Source: Flavobacteriales bacterium (lineage in GTDB: Bacteria; Bacteroidota; Bacteroidia; UBA10329). Taken from it: DNA of 64,000 nt. Below are positions 52,566-62,502 of the stretch, one piece after another. Each line of letters starts with the position of its first letter. The first letter of the stretch is position 1. The notes below the pieces were generated by a model. It was not told the origin of the DNA. It searched no databases and was given only the letters and a program-made list of their open reading frames with translations. The position numbers and the translations under genes were made by a program. The DNA lies in the NCBI GenBank assembly GCA_020635535.1, contig JACJZP010000002.1, positions 246,632 through 310,631 of the forward strand, written 5' to 3'.

Positions 52566-53105
52566 ATGAAAGGCAAGAAAATATTGGTTGGGGTAACAGG
52601 TGGTATAGCCGCCTATAAAACACCATTGTTGATACGTTTGCTTGTTAAGGCTGGTGCTGAGGTGCGGGTAGTTGCCACTGATTCGGCATTTGATTTTGTA
52701 ACTCCGTTAACGCTTTCAACCGTTGCGAAAAACCCAGTTGAAAGCGAGTTCTTTGACGAAGCGGGAAATTGGAACAACCATGTTGAGCTCGGTCTTTGGG
52801 CCAATCTTTTTGTAATTGCACCTGCTACTGCAAATACCATCGGTAAAATGGCCAATGGCCTTTGCGACAACCTTCTTTTGGCCACATACCTTTCTGCAAG
52901 ATGCCCGGTTGCAATAGCTCCTGCAATGGATCTTGATATGCTACAGCATCCTTCAGTTCAGAAGAACCTAAAGACGATTGCGGAATTCGGTAACCACATC
53001 ATTGAGCCAACTGAGGGTGAGCTGGCAAGCGGACTTGAAGGCAAAGGGCGAATGGCTGAACCAGAGGATATTTTCAAATTTCTGAGCAATATTCTCAATG
53101 CCTGA
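52566..53105 (+). CDS. coaC: Phosphopantothenoylcysteine decarboxylase (CoaC part of a split CoaBC)
   Basis: 179 residues covering the whole flavoprotein domain: GVTGGIAAYKTP (9-20), VTPLTLSTVAKNP, NNHVELGLWA with catalytic His72, IAPATANTIGKMANGLCDNL and APAMDLDM (the substrate-clamp motif), GRMAEPEDI at the end. It decarboxylates phosphopantothenoylcysteine with FMN in CoA synthesis. In most bacteria it is fused to CoaB; here the frame ends just after the FLSNIL linker and the CoaB frame opens 8 bp back with its own ATG. Confidence 0.9.
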   Translation: MKGKKILVGVTGGIAAYKTPLLIRLLVKAGAEVRVVATDSAFDFVTPLTLSTVAKNPVESEFFDEAGNWNNHVELGLWANLFVIAPATANTIGKMANGLCDNLLLATYLSARCPVAIAPAMDLDMLQHPSVQKNLKTIAEFGNHIIEPTEGELASGLEGKGRMAEPEDIFKFLSNILNA

Positions 53106-53748
53106 GATCAGCGGCAAGAAAGTGCTGGTTACAGCCGGGCCAACATATGAGCCGATAGACCCGGTTCGCTTTATTGGCAACCACTCCTCTGGAAAAATGG
53201 GAATTGCTATTGCAGAAGAACTTTCCAGAGAAGGTGCCAAAGTCACACTTGTTTGCGGCCCAACAACGCTAACATCATCAGCATCAATAAAACGCATTGA
53301 TGTGCGGTCTGCTCAAGACATGTTCGATGCGGTAATGAAACTCTCCGATGATCAGGATATGTTTATCCTTTCGGCCGCAGTAGCCGATTATCGGCCTAAA
53401 ACTGTAGCGGAGGAAAAGATAAAGAAGAAGGATGCAGCAATGACCATTGAGTTGGAGCCGACACCAGACATTTTGGCAAATTTGGGTAAGCGGAAAACCA
53501 GCGAACAATTATTGGTCGGTTTTGCGTTAGAGACGGAGAATGAATTGGATAATGCCAAGCAGAAGTTGGAGAAAAAGAACTGCGATATGATCATTTTGAA
53601 CTCACTGAATCATGCCGGGGCCGGTTTTGGACATGATACTAACCAAGTTACGATCATTGATAGGCATCATAATATGAATACCTTTGAATTAAAGTCGAAA
53701 ACTGAGGTGGCGAAAGATGTGGTAACGGCAATTAAGAGGTATCAATGA
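53098..53748 (+). CDS. coaB: Phosphopantothenate-cysteine ligase (CoaB part of a split CoaBC)
   Basis: 216 residues covering the complete CoaB domain: VLVTAGPTYEPIDPVRFIGN (9-28), NHSSGKMG, ILSAAVADYRPK, and LVGFALETENELDNAKQKL. It joins phosphopantothenate and cysteine using CTP (or ATP). The start ATG overlaps the coaC stop by 8 bp (one frame back); the protein begins MPEISGKK, the linker position in fused CoaBC. It overlaps porD by 4 bp. Confidence 0.9.
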   Translation: MPEISGKKVLVTAGPTYEPIDPVRFIGNHSSGKMGIAIAEELSREGAKVTLVCGPTTLTSSASIKRIDVRSAQDMFDAVMKLSDDQDMFILSAAVADYRPKTVAEEKIKKKDAAMTIELEPTPDILANLGKRKTSEQLLVGFALETENELDNAKQKLEKKNCDMIILNSLNHAGAGFGHDTNQVTIIDRHHNMNTFELKSKTEVAKDVVTAIKRYQ

Positions 53749-54641
53749 GACGAATTTTCAGTGCACTTCTATTTGTATTTGGTGTTGGTTCAATCCAAGC
53801 ACAGGAGTTGAACTGCACAGTAAATGTCATAAGCCCTCAGGTTCAGAATACCGAAAAAAGGATTTTCGAAACATTGCAGAATGATATTCGGGAATTTATG
53901 AGTTCGCGCCAATGGACCAGTGATATCTTCAAATTGGAAGAACGCATTGATTGCAGTATACTCATCACGGTTACAGAAAGAATTTCATCAAACAGATTCA
54001 AGGCCACCATGCAAGTGCAGTCGAGTAGGCCGGCATACATGACTTCCTATAATTCAACGTTGCTCAATGTAAATGACCAGGATTTCGTGTTTGAGTATAC
54101 GGAAAACCAGCCCATTCAATTTCAGAATAATCAGCACACAAGCAATTTGAGTTCGGTTCTGGCCTTTTATGCTTACATGATAATAGGTTTGGATTATGAT
54201 AGTTTTTCGCCTCAAGGTGGCGAACCGTATTTTCAGTTGGCGCAACAGATCGTGAACAATGCTCAGAACGAACCCGAAAAAGGCTGGAAGGCGTTTGAGA
54301 ATTCCCGAAATCGGTACTGGCTTGCAGAAAATATGCTTAACCCGCGCTTTGAGGAATTGAGAAACGTTGTTTACTCATATCATCGCGAGGGATTGGATGT
54401 CATGCAATCTGACATTCAAACTGGGCGTAAAGCAATACAGGATTGTGTGCCGAAATTGAAGAAGCTGCGAAAAGACCAGCCCAATTCTTACCTGTTGACA
54501 GTGTTCTTTACCGCTAAAACAGATGAGTTGATCAACATCTTCAAGGAAGCATTTCCTGATGTGAAACAGCAGGTTGCCAACGATCTGATGCAGGCTGACC
54601 CTGCCAATGCCAATAAATATCAGGCTATCATAAAAAGCTGA
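53745..54641 (+). CDS. porD: Type IX secretion accessory protein PorD (DUF4835)
   Basis: 298 residues: signal peptide (1-19, IQAQ), then ELNCTVNVISPQVQNTEKRIFETL, WTSDIFKLEERIDCSILI and YMIIGLDYDSFSPQGGEPYF, the conserved core of DUF4835. Homologues (PorD) are needed for T9SS function in Porphyromonas and related taxa. This fits the T9SS cargo proteins elsewhere in the window. In Bacteroidota it commonly follows coaBC and precedes recN, as here. Confidence 0.9.
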   Translation: MRRIFSALLFVFGVGSIQAQELNCTVNVISPQVQNTEKRIFETLQNDIREFMSSRQWTSDIFKLEERIDCSILITVTERISSNRFKATMQVQSSRPAYMTSYNSTLLNVNDQDFVFEYTENQPIQFQNNQHTSNLSSVLAFYAYMIIGLDYDSFSPQGGEPYFQLAQQIVNNAQNEPEKGWKAFENSRNRYWLAENMLNPRFEELRNVVYSYHREGLDVMQSDIQTGRKAIQDCVPKLKKLRKDQPNSYLLTVFFTAKTDELINIFKEAFPDVKQQVANDLMQADPANANKYQAIIKS

Positions 54642-54645
54642 TACC

Positions 54646-56304
54646 ATGCTGGCGCGTCTTATTGTTCGGAATTACGCGATAATCTCAGAACTGGACCTTC
54701 CGTTTTCAGACGGTCTTACAATAATTACTGGAGAAACTGGTGCGGGAAAATCCATTTTGATAGGAGCCTTGTCAATGGTTCTGGGAAAACGCGCAGATAC
54801 ATCTGTGCTTTTCAATAATGAAGACAAGTGCGTAGTTGAGGCCCATTTTGATATTAACGGATATGACCTCAATTCGTTTTTTGAAGAAAATGACCTCGAT
54901 TACGAACAAATTACCATACTCAGACGAGAAATCAGTGTTAGTGGAAAATCAAGGGCGTTCATTAACGATACGCCAGTTAATCTGAATCAGCTTCGCGATT
55001 TGGCTTCGTACCTGATCGATATTCATTCTCAACACGAGGTTCTGACCTTGAAAACGGCAGAGTTCCGAGCGAGATTTCTTGACAGTTGTACAGACGGAGG
55101 GACACTCTTCTCCGAGTTTGCAACCAAGTATGATCAGTGGAAGAATTTGAAGCGAAAGACTGATAAGTTGAAAGAAGAACTACAACAGTCGGCAGCGGAT
55201 GAGGATTATTTGCGGTTTCAACTGAATGAGTTGGAGGAACTGAACTTGTCTGAAGGAGAGTTGAGTTCAGCGCAAGAGCGATTATCATTTTTGGAGAATG
55301 CGGAAGAGATCGGACAAACACTGAACGGAATTTCAGAAGCACTTTCGAACTCGGAAACCGCCATTCTGGATGTTCTTAGAAGCATGGATTCTGAGCTAAA
55401 AGGACTTTCTCGCAAGTATCCGAAAGCTACAGAATGGCAGCAGCGCGTTCATTCCTGTTTTGTTGAACTCGAGGACTTGGCGAACGAGTTAGAGAAAAGT
55501 GCAACAGATGTTGATCAGGATCCAGCAGAACTTCAACGATTGCAAGAACGTGTGGATGAGATTCTACGGTTGATGACCAAGCATAGAAAGCAATCGGAAG
55601 CCGATCTTATCTCACTACAACAGAATTTGGTTGAGCAACTCGATAATATCGGAACATCTGACGAACAGCTGACATTGCTCCTGGCAGAGCTTGAAACAAT
55701 TGGTTCTCAACTGGAAAAACTGGCCGTGAAACTTTCGGAATCAAGGAAAGATACGGCAAAGAAGTTAGCTCCGAAGATCGCAGCTGAACTCCATGAAATG
55801 GGAATGCCTGATGCACAGCTTTCCATTGACCTTACAAGAACAGAAATCACCACGCTGGGTCAGGATAATATTGAGATGAAGTTCACATCAAACAAAGGGC
55901 AACAACTTCAAGATATAAGTAAAGTTGCAAGTGGAGGAGAGCTTTCCCGGTTGATGTTGGCGGTGAAATCTGAGATTGCGAAGAATGCCAAATTGCCAGC
56001 CATCATCTTTGATGAGATCGATACAGGGGTTTCTGGCGATGTGGCAAACAAGGTGGGTAATAAGATTCGAAATCTGAGCAAACACATGCAGGTCTTCTGT
56101 ATTACGCATTTACCTCAAATAGCCTCAAAGGCCGATCAGCACCTATTTGTATTCAAGGAATTGGAGCATGATAAAACTGTTACCAATGTTCGGGAACTAC
56201 CATCTCCCGATAGAATTGTAGAAATTGCGAAGATGTTGAGCAATGCTAATCCTACAGAGGCTGCATTGACTCACGCGAAAAACATGATTCAGGATTCACA
56301 TTGA
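54646..56304 (+). CDS. recN: DNA repair ATPase RecN
   Basis: 552 residues of SMC-like layout: Walker A GETGAGKS (29-36), a signature-like KVASGGELSRLMLAVKSE, Walker B IIFDEIDTGVSGDVANKVG and VFCITHLPQIAS, with a coiled-coil middle (~150-380). RecN helps hold broken DNA ends together during double-strand break repair. It starts 4 bp after porD and ends 1 bp before fabI. Confidence 0.95.
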   Translation: MLARLIVRNYAIISELDLPFSDGLTIITGETGAGKSILIGALSMVLGKRADTSVLFNNEDKCVVEAHFDINGYDLNSFFEENDLDYEQITILRREISVSGKSRAFINDTPVNLNQLRDLASYLIDIHSQHEVLTLKTAEFRARFLDSCTDGGTLFSEFATKYDQWKNLKRKTDKLKEELQQSAADEDYLRFQLNELEELNLSEGELSSAQERLSFLENAEEIGQTLNGISEALSNSETAILDVLRSMDSELKGLSRKYPKATEWQQRVHSCFVELEDLANELEKSATDVDQDPAELQRLQERVDEILRLMTKHRKQSEADLISLQQNLVEQLDNIGTSDEQLTLLLAELETIGSQLEKLAVKLSESRKDTAKKLAPKIAAELHEMGMPDAQLSIDLTRTEITTLGQDNIEMKFTSNKGQQLQDISKVASGGELSRLMLAVKSEIAKNAKLPAIIFDEIDTGVSGDVANKVGNKIRNLSKHMQVFCITHLPQIASKADQHLFVFKELEHDKTVTNVRELPSPDRIVEIAKMLSNANPTEAALTHAKNMIQDSH

Positions 56305-56305
56305 T

Positions 56306-57091
56306 ATGGGATATAACTTACTGAAGGGCAAAAAGGGAATCATTTTCGGAGCATTGGATGAAAGGTCCATTGCATGGAAGGTGGCAGAAAAAGTGGTGGA
56401 AGAAGGTGCTGAGATTGTACTTACAAATGCACCAGTGGCTCTGAGAATGGGCGGAATTAAGGAGTTGGGAGACCGTTTGAATGCAGAGATCATTCCAGCA
56501 GATGTAACGGTAATGGAAGATCTCGAAAACCTGATATCAACCGCAAAGCAAAAGTTCGGAGGTATCGACTTCATCCTTCACTCGGTGGGCATGTCTCCAA
56601 ACGTGAGAAAGGGGAGAAGCTACACCGACCTGAACTATGATTTCTTCCACAAAACAGTGGATATTTCGGCTATGTCGTTGCACAGGGTGTTGCAAACCTG
56701 CTATAAACAAGATGCTTTGAACGATTGGGCATCAGTTGTTGCATTGACCTACATTGCTGCCCAGCGAACATACACAGGGTATGGAGATATGGCCGAAGCG
56801 AAAGCCATGTTGGAGAGTATTGCCCGCAGTTTCGGCCATCATTATGGAATGAAGAAAAAGGTCCGTGTCAACACGGTTTCGCAAAGCCCTACGGTAACCA
56901 CTGCCGGTTCCGGGGTGGCAGGTTTTGATGACTTCATCAATAATGCGGACAAGCTTTCTCCCTTAGGCAATGCTACGGCCGAGGAATGTGCCGAGTATTG
57001 TGTCACACTTTTCTCCGATCTTACACGGAAAGTGACCATGCAGAATCTGTTCCACGATGGTGGTTACAGTAGTATGGGCGCTGCTGATTAG
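56306..57091 (+). CDS. fabI: Enoyl-[acyl-carrier-protein] reductase (NADH)
   Basis: 261 residues: LLKGKKGIIFGALDERSIAW (5-24), the SDR fold, LHSVGMSP (91-98) and the catalytic Tyr159-x6-Lys166 arrangement (YTGYGDMAEAKA) that marks FabI. It reduces enoyl-ACP in the last step of fatty-acid elongation. A terminator hairpin follows, shared with convergent clpC. Confidence 0.93.
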   Translation: MGYNLLKGKKGIIFGALDERSIAWKVAEKVVEEGAEIVLTNAPVALRMGGIKELGDRLNAEIIPADVTVMEDLENLISTAKQKFGGIDFILHSVGMSPNVRKGRSYTDLNYDFFHKTVDISAMSLHRVLQTCYKQDALNDWASVVALTYIAAQRTYTGYGDMAEAKAMLESIARSFGHHYGMKKKVRVNTVSQSPTVTTAGSGVAGFDDFINNADKLSPLGNATAEECAEYCVTLFSDLTRKVTMQNLFHDGGYSSMGAAD

Positions 57092-57102
57092 AACGAATAC
57101 AA

Positions 57103-57127
57103 AAAACGGGGCTTGAAGGCCCCGTTT
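57103..57127. terminator. Bidirectional terminator between fabI and clpC
   Basis: AAAACGGGGC (57103-57112) pairs with GCCCCGTTT (57119-57127), loop TTGAAG. The plus-strand tail is TTTCTCTTAT; on the minus strand the stem is followed by a run of six T (57106-57101), so it can serve both convergent genes. Confidence 0.8.
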
Positions 57128-57148
57128 CTCTTATATCCTTACCAGAAA

Positions 57149-59683
57149 TTAATCCTTCTTCTTGTCCGTTTTGGCCTTCTTGCTGGTAATGGTCAGTTCT
57201 TCCGAACCAGCTTTGTGTTTTACTACCAGAACGTCACCTTCCGTAACCTCAGCACCAATAATTGCCTCAGCCAATGGATCTTCAAGATACTTCTGAATGG
57301 CCCGCGCCAGAGGTCTTGCCCCATAATCCGGGTCGTAACCTTTTTCAGCAATGAAATCTTTTGCGGTCTTGTCCAGCTCAATGCTATATCCAGCTTCTTG
57401 AATTCTACCAAAGACGTTCTTCAATTCAAGGTCAATGATCTTGAAAATATCCTCTTTCTTCAACTGATTGAAGAGAACAACATCATCAATTCTGTTCAAG
57501 AACTCTGGTGCGAATGCTTTCTTCAACGCCTTTTCAATGACGCCTCTCGCATGGTCGTCAGAAGCCGAGGTTTTAGCACTGGTGGCAAATCCAACACCTT
57601 GACCAAAATCTTGAAGCTGGCGTGATCCGATGTTCGATGTCATGATCACAATCGTGTTCTTAAAATCGATTTTTCGACCTAAAGAATCCGTCATCTGACC
57701 ATCATCCAGTGCCTGAAGCAACAGGTTGAACACATCAGGATGTGCTTTCTCAATCTCATCCAAAAGCACAACTGAATACGGTTTTCTGCGCACCTTCTCG
57801 GTAAGCTGACCACCTTCTTCATAACCTACATATCCTGGAGGCGCTCCCACCAATCTGGAAACTGCAAACTTCTCCATATACTCGCTCATGTCAATTCTGA
57901 TCAACGCATCGTCAGAATCGAACAGGTACTTGGAAATTACCTTGGCCAACTCGGTTTTACCAACTCCAGTAGGACCAAGGAAAATGAAACTTCCGATTGG
58001 CTTATTCGGATCCTTAAGTCCAGCACGGTTACGCTGTATGGCTCTAACCACTTTTTTAATGGCATCATCCTGACCGATGACCTTACCCATCAGTTCATCT
58101 CCCATTTTTCGAAGACGATCACCTTCGTTCTGCGCAACGCGATGAACTGGAATACCGGTCATCATCGAAACCACTTCAGCGACATCTTCTTCTGTTACCG
58201 TTTCGCGGTTCTCTTTGGTTTCTTCTTCCCATTTCTTCTTCTCACGCTCCAACTCTTCCTGAAGTTTACGCTCCTTATCACGTAAGTTGGCAGCCTCTTC
58301 ATACTTCTGGCTTCTCACAACACGATTCTTCTCCTCCTTCACGTCATCAACCTTCTTCTCCAGTTCCACAATTGCGTCTGGAACATGAATGTTGGTGATA
58401 TGAACACGCGAACCGACTTCGTCCAAAGCATCAATTGCCTTGTCCGGAAGGAATCGGTCAGTCATGTAACGATTGGTCAATGTCACACAGGCCTCAATTG
58501 CCTCTGGGGTGTAATTGACGTTGTGATGCTCTTCGTATCGCTCTTTAATGTTGTTCAGAATCTCAATGGTTTCATCAGGAGTGGTTGGGTCTACCATCAC
58601 CTTTTGGAAACGTCTCTCCAAGGCACCGTCTTTCTCAATATACTGGCGATATTCGTCCAGCGTAGTAGCTCCTATACATTGAACCTCACCTCGTGCCAGC
58701 GCTGGCTTGAACATGTTTGAAGCATCCATTGATCCGGAAGCCCCTCCAGCACCAACAATGGTGTGAATCTCATCGATGAACAGAATTACATCTGGAGACT
58801 TCTCAAGTTCATTCATCACCGCTTTCATTCGCTCTTCAAACTGACCACGATACTTTGTTCCTGCCACCAGCGATGCAAGGTCAAGTGTTACCACCCGCTT
58901 ACCGAACAACACGCGCGATACTTTACGTTGAATGATACGCAATGCAAGTCCTTCTGCAATAGCAGATTTACCCACACCCGGCTCACCAATTAGAATCGGG
59001 TTGTTCTTCTTTCTACGACTAAGAATCTGTGAAACACGTTCAATTTCCTTCTCGCGACCAACCACTGGATCAAGCTTGCCCTCTTCAGCAAGTTTGGTCA
59101 GGTCTCTTCCGAAATTGTCCAAGACAGGAGTCTTTGATTTAGGGTCAACAGCCTTTCGGATAGGGGCGCCACCTCCAAATGAATCTCCTTCGTCATCATC
59201 ATCGGCAGACTGACCATGCTTTGCTTCAAGATTTGTTTCTGTTTCTCCCATGACCATTTCCACTTCCTCGCGGATTACATCATAGTCTATACCAAGTTTT
59301 TTCATACTTCTCGTTACAACGTTGTCTTCATCTTTTAATATGGCAAGCAGCAGGTGCTCAGTGCCAATGGTAGGACTCTTGAAAACCTTCGCTTCCAAGT
59401 AAGTTATCTTCAATGCCTTTTCAGCCTGTTTGATCAATGGTATGTTACCCAAGTTGCTCTTTCTTGATGATTTACCGGTCTGGGTAGCCGTCTCAATATC
59501 CTTTCTCAGCTGTTGAATGTCTACGCCAAGATTATTTAGGATTCTGATGGCCAAACCTTCGCCTTCGCGAATCATTCCTAAGAGCAGATGCTCGGTTCCA
59601 ATATAGTCGTGTCCCAACCTCAGTGCTTCTTCGCGACTGAAGCTGATGACATCTTTAACTCGAGGTGAAAATTTTGCGTCCAT
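57149..59683 (-). CDS. clpC: ATP-dependent Clp protease ATPase subunit ClpC
   Basis: 844 residues: two N-terminal Clp repeats (SREEALRLGHDYIGTEHLLL and TIGTEHLLLAILKDEDNVV), AAA-1 with GEPGVGKSAIAEGLA, the UVR-type coiled region (~430-500), AAA-2 with GPTGVGKTELA and VVLLDEIEKAHPDVF, and a C-terminal D2 domain. It unfolds substrates for ClpP. Single gene with a TATTTTTG -7 box ~70 bp upstream of the start. Confidence 0.96.
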   Translation of the reverse strand: MDAKFSPRVKDVISFSREEALRLGHDYIGTEHLLLGMIREGEGLAIRILNNLGVDIQQLRKDIETATQTGKSSRKSNLGNIPLIKQAEKALKITYLEAKVFKSPTIGTEHLLLAILKDEDNVVTRSMKKLGIDYDVIREEVEMVMGETETNLEAKHGQSADDDDEGDSFGGGAPIRKAVDPKSKTPVLDNFGRDLTKLAEEGKLDPVVGREKEIERVSQILSRRKKNNPILIGEPGVGKSAIAEGLALRIIQRKVSRVLFGKRVVTLDLASLVAGTKYRGQFEERMKAVMNELEKSPDVILFIDEIHTIVGAGGASGSMDASNMFKPALARGEVQCIGATTLDEYRQYIEKDGALERRFQKVMVDPTTPDETIEILNNIKERYEEHHNVNYTPEAIEACVTLTNRYMTDRFLPDKAIDALDEVGSRVHITNIHVPDAIVELEKKVDDVKEEKNRVVRSQKYEEAANLRDKERKLQEELEREKKKWEEETKENRETVTEEDVAEVVSMMTGIPVHRVAQNEGDRLRKMGDELMGKVIGQDDAIKKVVRAIQRNRAGLKDPNKPIGSFIFLGPTGVGKTELAKVISKYLFDSDDALIRIDMSEYMEKFAVSRLVGAPPGYVGYEEGGQLTEKVRRKPYSVVLLDEIEKAHPDVFNLLLQALDDGQMTDSLGRKIDFKNTIVIMTSNIGSRQLQDFGQGVGFATSAKTSASDDHARGVIEKALKKAFAPEFLNRIDDVVLFNQLKKEDIFKIIDLELKNVFGRIQEAGYSIELDKTAKDFIAEKGYDPDYGARPLARAIQKYLEDPLAEAIIGAEVTEGDVLVVKHKAGSEELTITSKKAKTDKKKD

Positions 59684-59752
59684 GATTACTTGCCAAATGT
59701 CGGGTTAATGTGGCAATTACCTGAGTGAAACAGCACACTTTAAGCCCATGTT

Positions 59753-59760
59753 CAAAAATA
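59753..59760 (-). promoter_or_regulatory. -7 promoter box before clpC
   Basis: TATTTTTG on the minus strand is a perfect TAnnTTTG match. The 259-bp gap to gyrA (59684-59942) holds this and, on the plus strand, TAACTTCG (59873-59880), a one-mismatch candidate for gyrA. No other feature is seen in the gap. Confidence 0.5.
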
Positions 59761-59942
59761 CCTTCGTGCTATCTGCCACTTTTTCAGGAAATCCGTTTTT
59801 ATCAACAGAAATCTGTGAATAATAAGTGGTTCTCCGAGCCCCTGAAAACCCCGTCAACACTGGCTAAAAGCGTAACTTCGAAGGCTAATTTGAGCATGGA
59901 TTTACAAATACCGTGCAAACAGGTAAAACCTAACATTTTGAC

Positions 59943-62489
59943 ATGGCAGAAGGAGAGAGGATAATACCGATCAATATCGAAGATGAAATGAAGACTGCGT
60001 ACATCGATTATTCGATGTCGGTCATTGTATCAAGAGCGCTTCCAGATGTAAGAGACGGATTGAAACCCGTACATAGAAGAGTGCTTTTTGGAATGCTTGA
60101 ATTGGGCGTTCGTTCAACAACACCTTATAAGAAATCGGCAAGAATTGTAGGGGAGGTGCTTGGTAAGTACCACCCACATGGCGATTCGTCTGTTTATGAT
60201 ACAATGGTGCGTATGGCTCAGGAGTGGTCGTTGCGTTATCCGTTGGTTGATGGTCAGGGCAACTTCGGTTCGGTGGATGGCGACAGCCCAGCAGCCATGC
60301 GATATACAGAAGCTCGGCTTCGTAAGATCGCGGAAGAGATGCTTTCAGATATCGACAAGGAAACAGTCGATTTCTCATTGAATTTTGATGATACCTTGGA
60401 AGAGCCGACTGTTCTTCCTACGCGAATACCGCAGTTGCTTGTGAATGGAGCTTCTGGAATTGCCGTTGGTATGGCCACCAATATGGCACCTCACAATCTT
60501 ACAGAGGTGATCAATGGAACCATTGCCTACATCGATAATCGAGATATTGAAGTTGCTGAGTTAATGGAGCACGTCAAGGCTCCAGACTTCCCGACTGGTG
60601 GTATCATTTACGGCTATGATGGTGTAAGAGAAGCTTTCGAAACCGGTCGAGGCCGAATTGTAATGCGCGCAAAGGCCGAGATAGAGGAGACCAACACCGG
60701 TCGTGAGCAGATCATTGTCACTGAGATACCTTATCAGGTGAACAAGGCCGACATGATCAAGAAAACAGCCGAGTTGGTAGTTGATAAAAAGATTGAAGGC
60801 ATCAGCGACATCCGAGATGAGTCTGACAGGAAAGGTATGCGCATCGTTTATGAACTTAAGCGTGATGCCATTCCAAATGTGGTACTTAATACCTTATATA
60901 AGTACACTGCACTACAGACCTCTTTCAGTGTAAACAACATTGCTCTGGTTAAGGGAAGACCAGAGATGCTGACATTGAAAGACATGATCCATCATTTCGT
61001 GGATCATCGTCATGAGGTAGTTGTTCGCAGAACCAAGTATGAACTTGATCAAGCGGAAAAACGTGCTCACATTCTGGAAGGTCTGATCATTGCCTCTGAT
61101 AACATTGATGAGGTGATCCAATTGATACGTGCGTCTGCAAGTCCTGAAGAGGCTCGCGAAAAGCTGATGACACGCTTTGAGTTGAGCGAGATTCAAGCGC
61201 GTGCGATCGTTGAAATGCGTCTGCGTCAGTTGACCGGACTGGAACAGGATAAGTTACGTGCTGAGTATGACGACCTTGTTAAGCTCATTGCAGACCTGAA
61301 GGACATTCTTGGTAGCGAAGAACGCAGAATGCAGATCATCAAAGATGAACTTGTTGCTATACGCGATAAGTATGGTGATGAGCGTAGAAGCGAAATCGTT
61401 TATGCTGCCAGTGACCTGCGAATGGAGGATATGATTCCTGACGAGGAAGTGGTTATCACTATCTCTCACATGGGATATATCAAGCGAACACCTTTGGCTG
61501 AATATCGCGTTCAGAGTAGAGGAGGAGTGGGCTCTCGGGCAAGTACAACCCGAGATCAGGATTTCTTGGAATACCTTTTTGTGGCCACCAACCACAATTA
61601 CATGTTATTCTTTACGGAGAAAGGCCGTTGTTTCTGGATGCGTGCTTTCGAAATTCCGGAAGGCAACAAAGCCAGCAAAGGCCGCGCAATACAGAACTTG
61701 ATCAATATTGAGCAAGATGATAAGGTTAAGGCATTTATTAAGGTTACTGACCTGAAAGACGAAGAGTACATCAATAACCACTACGTTATTATGTGCTCTA
61801 AGAAGGGAATCATCAAGAAAACCACGCTTGAGGCTTATTCAAGACCGCGTATCAATGGTATTAATGCCATTACTATCAAAGAAGGGGATGAACTTCTGGA
61901 AGCACGACTTACAACAGGAAACAGCCACATTCTGATAGCAGGTTCACACGGACGATGTCTTCATTTCCCTGAAGAAAAGGTTAGACCAATGGGACGTACT
62001 GCTGCAGGAGTACGTGGAATCAATCTTCCTGAAAAGGCGGAAGTAGTTGGCATGATCTGTGTAAACGACCTGGAGAATGAAACGGTAATGGTAGTTTCTG
62101 AAAATGGGTACGGAAAACGCTCTGCGGTAGAGGATTATCGCATTACCAACCGTGGTGGCAAAGGGGTTAAAACCATGAACATCACTGATAAAACTGGCGC
62201 GTTGATAGCTATCAAGAATGTGGTGGATGATAACGATCTGATGATCATTAACCGTTCAGGAATTGCAATTCGCATGGACGTTGCGGAGATTCGCGTTATG
62301 GGTCGGGCAACTCAGGGGGTTAGACTCATAAACCTGAAAGGCAATGATAGTATAGCGGCAGTTGCCAAGGTTGAGATATCTTCTGATGACCAGGATCTGG
62401 GCGAAGATGAAGAGAATGAAAATGTTGATGGCGAAAATCCAGAAACACCAACCAACGAAACAGAAACAAACGATAACGACCAAGAATAA
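59943..62489 (+). CDS. gyrA: DNA gyrase subunit A
   Basis: 848 residues. Catalytic Tyr121 in AMRYTEARL; the quinolone-resistance region reads HPHGDSSVYD with Ser82 and Asp86 at the E. coli Ser83/Asp87 positions, so the usual sensitive residues are present. The C-terminal half has the six-blade beta-pinwheel with a GyrA-box-like segment (SRGGVGSRAS, ~525-534), and the end is an acidic D/E/N-rich tail. With GyrB it introduces negative supercoils. gyrB is not in the window. Confidence 0.96.
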   Translation: MAEGERIIPINIEDEMKTAYIDYSMSVIVSRALPDVRDGLKPVHRRVLFGMLELGVRSTTPYKKSARIVGEVLGKYHPHGDSSVYDTMVRMAQEWSLRYPLVDGQGNFGSVDGDSPAAMRYTEARLRKIAEEMLSDIDKETVDFSLNFDDTLEEPTVLPTRIPQLLVNGASGIAVGMATNMAPHNLTEVINGTIAYIDNRDIEVAELMEHVKAPDFPTGGIIYGYDGVREAFETGRGRIVMRAKAEIEETNTGREQIIVTEIPYQVNKADMIKKTAELVVDKKIEGISDIRDESDRKGMRIVYELKRDAIPNVVLNTLYKYTALQTSFSVNNIALVKGRPEMLTLKDMIHHFVDHRHEVVVRRTKYELDQAEKRAHILEGLIIASDNIDEVIQLIRASASPEEAREKLMTRFELSEIQARAIVEMRLRQLTGLEQDKLRAEYDDLVKLIADLKDILGSEERRMQIIKDELVAIRDKYGDERRSEIVYAASDLRMEDMIPDEEVVITISHMGYIKRTPLAEYRVQSRGGVGSRASTTRDQDFLEYLFVATNHNYMLFFTEKGRCFWMRAFEIPEGNKASKGRAIQNLINIEQDDKVKAFIKVTDLKDEEYINNHYVIMCSKKGIIKKTTLEAYSRPRINGINAITIKEGDELLEARLTTGNSHILIAGSHGRCLHFPEEKVRPMGRTAAGVRGINLPEKAEVVGMICVNDLENETVMVVSENGYGKRSAVEDYRITNRGGKGVKTMNITDKTGALIAIKNVVDDNDLMIINRSGIAIRMDVAEIRVMGRATQGVRLINLKGNDSIAAVAKVEISSDDQDLGEDEENENVDGENPETPTNETETNDNDQE

Positions 62490-62502
62490 AAACCAAAATA
62501 AA

